NCBI GenBank assembly: GCA_934120135.1
Contig: CAKOTK010000009.1
Coordinates: 1 to 40,606 of the forward strand
Direction of reading: 5' to 3'
DNA: 40,606 nt
Source: an uncultured Clostridia bacterium
GTDB lineage: Bacteria > Bacillota > Clostridia > TANB77 > CAG-508
Shown here: in pieces, positions 40,059 through 40,606 of the stretch
How positions within the stretch are numbered: the first letter of the stretch is position 1
Layout: every line of letters starts with the position of its first letter
Program-made: the position numbers and the translations under genes
The notes under the pieces: model-generated
Told to the model about the DNA's origin: nothing
The model's database searches: none
What the model saw: only the letters and a program-made list of their open reading frames with translations

Positions 40059-40535
40059 TTATTTTGCAATTTTACTTTTTATTTCTGATAATATTTTTTG
40101 TTCATCATAAGATTCTCCACCTGTTTCAAACCTTAAAATATCAATTCCATTTTTTAAGGCTATGCTATCTTTCAACTTATCCCTTTCCAATTGCTTTGGA
40201 TTGTTTTTATGATACGCAAATCCATCAACTTCTATAAATACTACTGGTTTGTTATCCATTTTATCATATATAACAAAATCTACTCTTGCTCCATTATTCA
40301 CATATCTTTTTTCTTCTTCATTTAAATTATCTATGGATTTAAATAAATTTCTAAGGACTATTTCTCTATCATAACAATAATCTTTATATTCATCTTTCTT
40401 TATTTCATTGTTTAAAATTGTATCCATTATCCTTTCGCTTTTAAATTTCGACCTATGAATTAAACTTTCATTCAATTTGTCTAGTTTATGTGAATATTCT
40501 TTGTATAGCAAGTCAAATACGGAAACAATTGTCAA
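40059..40535 (-). CDS. Orphan PD-(D/E)xK endonuclease-like domain (DUF2726/DUF559 type)
   Basis: A 158-residue protein whose C-terminal half resembles small Vsr/DUF559-type nuclease domains: ARVDFVIYD (D86), VVFIEVDGFAYH (E102, D104), then LERDKLKDSIALKNGIDILRF. In many bacteria this domain is the C-terminal end of a large helicase. Here the frame opens with TTG at 40535 and has no ribosome site, so it may be the remnant of a longer gene cut off by the repeats at 40549-40595. The window ends 71 bases upstream. Confidence 0.55.
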   Translation of the reverse strand: MTIVSVFDLLYKEYSHKLDKLNESLIHRSKFKSERIMDTILNNEIKKDEYKDYCYDREIVLRNLFKSIDNLNEEEKRYVNNGARVDFVIYDKMDNKPVVFIEVDGFAYHKNNPKQLERDKLKDSIALKNGIDILRFETGGESYDEQKILSEIKSKIAK

Positions 40536-40548
40536 TAATTTTTGACTA

Positions 40549-40595
40549 GTTCACCCTAAATGATACTAATTAATTTATGAATTGTTCACCCTAAA
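40549..40595. repeat. Two direct repeats at the right edge
   Basis: GTTCACCCTAAA occurs at 40549-40560 and 40584-40595, 35 bases apart start to start. The window ends 11 bases later, so it cannot be told whether the series continues. Confidence 0.55.
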
Positions 40596-40606
40596 ATAAG
40601 AGTGAA

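Noticed and set aside
40549..40595. Start of a CRISPR array
   Set aside because: Only two 12-base repeats are visible, too short for CRISPR repeats, and no cas gene is in the window.

Overview
The window looks like a chromosomal segment of a low-GC, endospore-forming Firmicute of class Clostridia. The DNA is very A+T-rich, promoters are sigma-A-like (TTGACA-17-TATAAT occurs many times), and the gene neighbourhoods are Firmicute ones: ylxM-ffh-rpsP-khpA-rimM-trmD-rplS, sufCBDSU, asp23-amaP, tsaE/tsaB/rimI and a T-box thrS. A SleB-type cortex hydrolase points to sporulation. Formate-THF ligase and a thioredoxin reductase without an obvious NADPH motif suit an anaerobe. I cannot name the genus. 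No phage, insertion sequence, transposase or CRISPR array is visible; the accessory content is single genes, a toxin-antitoxin pair and small palindromic or structured elements.

Layout. 1-371: no gene, but tandem leftward promoters and a leader that fits an rRNA operon starting just outside the window. 372-3465 (minus): rlmB, lepA and a small membrane protein. 3588-8665 (mostly plus): tsaE, tsaB, rimI and a Lon-family protease, with an opposite-strand HD-domain gene set between tsaE and tsaB. 8713-16053 (minus): an IscR-like regulator, a methyltransferase behind a structured leader with its own promoter, then sufC-B-D-S-U running into mnmA. Fe-S assembly and the tRNA thiolation enzyme that uses its sulfur are therefore co-transcribed. 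16197-20513 (minus): the SRP/ribosome cluster, carrying two unexplained structured elements in its intergenic gaps. 20718-27990 (minus): sleB, fhs, a DUF212 protein, xseB/xseA, nusB, the Asp23/AmaP/DUF2273 envelope set and ispF. 28239-29299 (minus): tRNA-Gly, hpt and csaA. 29458-31910 (plus): a radical-SAM/DNA-metabolism pair of unknown function and a 76-residue orphan. 31957-36032 (minus): T-box-controlled thrS, trxA, trxB and a toxin-antitoxin pair. 36270-40535: a YgjP-like metallopeptidase, thyA-dfrA, a Nudix hydrolase, a frameshifted PflX-like radical SAM gene and an orphan endonuclease-like domain.

Items most worth following up: (i) a 159-bp element between ffh and rpsP with 15-bp inverted ends and nested complementary segments that folds best as minus-strand RNA; (ii) a promoter, 5' hairpin, 25-codon ORF and long terminator upstream of the methyltransferase, which looks like an attenuator; (iii) a dispersed GGGGACGG palindrome family at three loci, one of them an inverted pair inside the thrS leader; (iv) three single-gene cassettes (HD, 76-residue orphan, Nudix) with their own promoter and terminator and less A+T-rich coding sequence; (v) the radical SAM/DUF4130 pair, a recognised but undeciphered system.
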